The notes under the pieces were generated by a model. It had not been told where the DNA came from. It made no database searches and saw only the letters and a program-made list of their open reading frames with translations. A DNA stretch of 64,000 nt from CALGYY01 sp963678485 (GTDB taxonomy: Bacteria > Bacteroidota > Bacteroidia > Bacteroidales > CAIWKO01): the NCBI GenBank assembly GCA_963678485.1, contig OY782882.1, positions 4,340,001-4,404,000 of the forward strand, read 5' to 3'. Made by a program: the position numbers and the translations under genes. This document shows, piece by piece, positions 62,511 through 64,000 of the stretch. The stretch's first letter is position 1. Every line of letters begins with the position of its first letter.

Positions 62511-64000
62511 TTATCTGAACAAGGTCATGGATCCAGTAAGAACTTTTCTATCCATTTGGAAAAGTTCGTAATCCTCTTTATACCATAAGACCCAGGAATA
62601 CAAACCTTCGGGCGAAGGTTGATTGTTGAAGGTCCCATCCCATCCGGTATTCATATCGGTAGAATGATAAACTTCACCACCCCAGCGATTGTATATGTAG
62701 ATTTCGAAGTCGGTGATATGCATCCCGTATATCATATATTTATCATTCAAACCATCGCTATTAGGAGTGAAGGCGTTCGGGATAAATAGAGTTATTGGGC
62801 TAATTATTAATATATTATGGGATACTGAATCCATACAGCCCTGATCATCTCTGATCATAAGGGTCACTTTAAAAACACCAGTGTCGCGATAATCATGGAT
62901 CGGACTTGGGAAGGTGGAATACCTCCAATCGCCAAAGTCCCAATCCCATTTTGTAGCACCAACCGATTCATCATAAAAAACGACTCTCGGTAACTCAATA
63001 CTTGTTGCTTCAGGATATATGCGAAATGCTGCAACGGGACCGGGAATATTATTGATATGGAAGGAGGTTGTTAGCTGACAATTTACATCAGACACATCAA
63101 CACTATAATTTCCTTCTCCTAAATTATTCAATATTGTGTCAGTATTATCAGGAAATTCAACCCATTCAAAGGTATAAGGTGGAGTTCCTCCTTCGAGATG
63201 TAAGGTCGCAGACCCATTGCCTTTATGACAGGTTTCGTCAGTAATATTTGAAAAGCTGACCGTAGGCGGGGGCGTATCTGTCAAGCTAGTATCGGCAGTA
63301 GCTGTACAACCATTCGCATCTGTAACAACAACAGTATAGTCCCCTGCATGAATGTTATTAAGCGTATCAACATTTAATGATGAATTGCCGTTCCACGAAT
63401 AATGAAAGGGTGCCGTTCCACTGGTTGTGACAGTCGAAATAGTAGCGTTTGCTGAAGTACACATTTCATTTACCACTCCAGAAATTTGTATTTCAGGTCC
63501 CGGTTGATTGAACAAGGTAAATGATGCGGTATCGGTGCAACCAAGATGATCGGTAACAGTTACATTATATAATCCTGCAGCGAGATTTATCAGGTGGCCA
63601 GAATTCACTGTGGAAGAACTCCAATGATAGGAAACAGGATTGTTAAGTGCCGTTATCGTTAAATTAATAGAACCATTGGAAGCAGTACAGCTTTCATTCA
63701 CAACCTGCGAATTTGTAATATCTGGTCCCGGCAAACGTACAACTTCAGCTGTGTCGTAAACAATAAAACAACCTGAAGCATCGGTTACCTGAACCACATA
63801 AGTTCCTGCACTCAAATTATTTATAGTGGGTTGGTTGCTAACAACAGGATGAAGCCATTGAATGGTATAAGGTGGTGTGCTTCCATTGGTGATACTAACA
63901 GTAATACTTCCATCTCCACCAGCGCAACTCTCGTTAACAACACTGCAGTCAACCGTAGGTGGTCCAACACAATTACTATTACAGGATCTTGCTGTAGGGG
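62511..64000 (-). CDS. SprB-repeat T9SS type B adhesin, C-terminal part (5' partial)
   Basis: The frame is open to the window edge, so the start lies beyond 64000. The visible ~496 residues contain four SprB-type repeats of about 75 residues with the pattern V.NE.C....G.I......G..P...W........I.NL.aG.Y.V.VTD..GC (for example VVNESCTASNGSINL and NLAAGLYNVTVTDHLGC). A PKD domain follows (VVFYDESVGATKWDWDFGDW) and then a type B sorting domain (LFIPNAFTPNSDGLNDKY, IYNRWGGEVYHS, WDGTFNNQPSPEGLYSWVLWY). SprB repeats occur in the mobile adhesin of gliding Flavobacterium, so a motility or attachment role is likely but not proven. It lies 368 bases upstream of the HMA-like gene on the same strand. Confidence 0.9.
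   Translation of the reverse strand, partial: PTARSCNSNCVGPPTVDCSVVNESCAGGDGSITVSITNGSTPPYTIQWLHPVVSNQPTINNLSAGTYVVQVTDASGCFIVYDTAEVVRLPGPDITNSQVVNESCTASNGSINLTITALNNPVSYHWSSSTVNSGHLINLAAGLYNVTVTDHLGCTDTASFTLFNQPGPEIQISGVVNEMCTSANATISTVTTSGTAPFHYSWNGNSSLNVDTLNNIHAGDYTVVVTDANGCTATADTSLTDTPPPTVSFSNITDETCHKGNGSATLHLEGGTPPYTFEWVEFPDNTDTILNNLGEGNYSVDVSDVNCQLTTSFHINNIPGPVAAFRIYPEATSIELPRVVFYDESVGATKWDWDFGDWRYSTFPSPIHDYRDTGVFKVTLMIRDDQGCMDSVSHNILIISPITLFIPNAFTPNSDGLNDKYMIYGMHITDFEIYIYNRWGGEVYHSTDMNTGWDGTFNNQPSPEGLYSWVLWYKEDYELFQMDRKVLTGSMTLFR

Overview
This window reads as chromosomal DNA of a Bacteroidota (Cytophaga/Chitinophaga-like) bacterium. Eight proteins carry type IX secretion (T9SS) C-terminal sorting domains, six type A and two type B (gliding-motility-associated). 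A porQ gene for the secretion system itself is present, and many genes are preceded by the Bacteroidota -7 promoter element TAnnTTTG instead of a Shine-Dalgarno sequence. No rRNA, tRNA, CRISPR array, integrase or transposase gene was recognised.

Layout. (1) 1-8045, plus strand: a tightly packed operon, cut at its 5' end by the window edge. It encodes a FAD-dependent desaturase/isomerase-like enzyme, a C45-type Ntn-hydrolase, a B12-binding-type radical SAM enzyme, an unknown protein, a hotdog thioesterase, two crotonase-fold enzymes, an AcpS-like phosphopantetheinyl transferase and a divergent KAS III-like protein. Together they suggest an unassigned acyl-carrier-protein-based lipid or polyketide pathway. 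(2) 8215-8889: a lipoprotein with a strong terminator. (3) 8890-10155: about 1.27 kb without genes, holding nested inverted repeats and a GC-rich core. (4) 10156-18340: an orphan DNA methyltransferase, a 2061-residue alpha-2-macroglobulin-like protein and a DUF4197 lipoprotein. (5) 18384-26102, minus strand: a mini haem-export operon ccmB-ccmC-ccmD (ccmD only 43 codons), a beta-CASP RNA nuclease, a BNR-repeat T9SS protein, an S1/P1-nuclease/phospholipase C-fold protein, ComB and a methyltransferase.

(6) 26266-28203: agmatinase followed by a deoxyhypusine-synthase-like protein, a polyamine pair. (7) 28249-35368, minus: a GT-C-like membrane protein and a 1910-residue T9SS protein. (8) 35556-38694: ispH and rpsA, the latter with a ~140-nt leader, followed by short noncoding repeats. 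(9) 39002-45702: T9SS proteins, RNase Z, an Omp28-like protein that has lost its CxxC, a large TPR-like protein and a small lipoprotein. (10) 45755-47932, minus: a T9SS protein and a T9SS-exported endonuclease I. (11) 48111-51933: porQ, a DUF2007 plus tandem UspA fusion, and a beta-helix lipoprotein. (12) 51988-64000, minus: a 3236-residue adhesin with 18 units of about 75 residues, a small secreted HMA-like protein, and the C-terminal part of a second SprB-repeat type B adhesin that runs off the window.

The most promising leads for something undescribed are the operon at 1-8045, with its catalytically altered KAS III-like and AcpS-like proteins, and the inverted-repeat-bounded noncoding block at 8912-9963. 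The adhesin array shows fresh repeat homogenisation, including a 516-bp exact duplication. All assignments come from reading motifs by eye; no database search was run.
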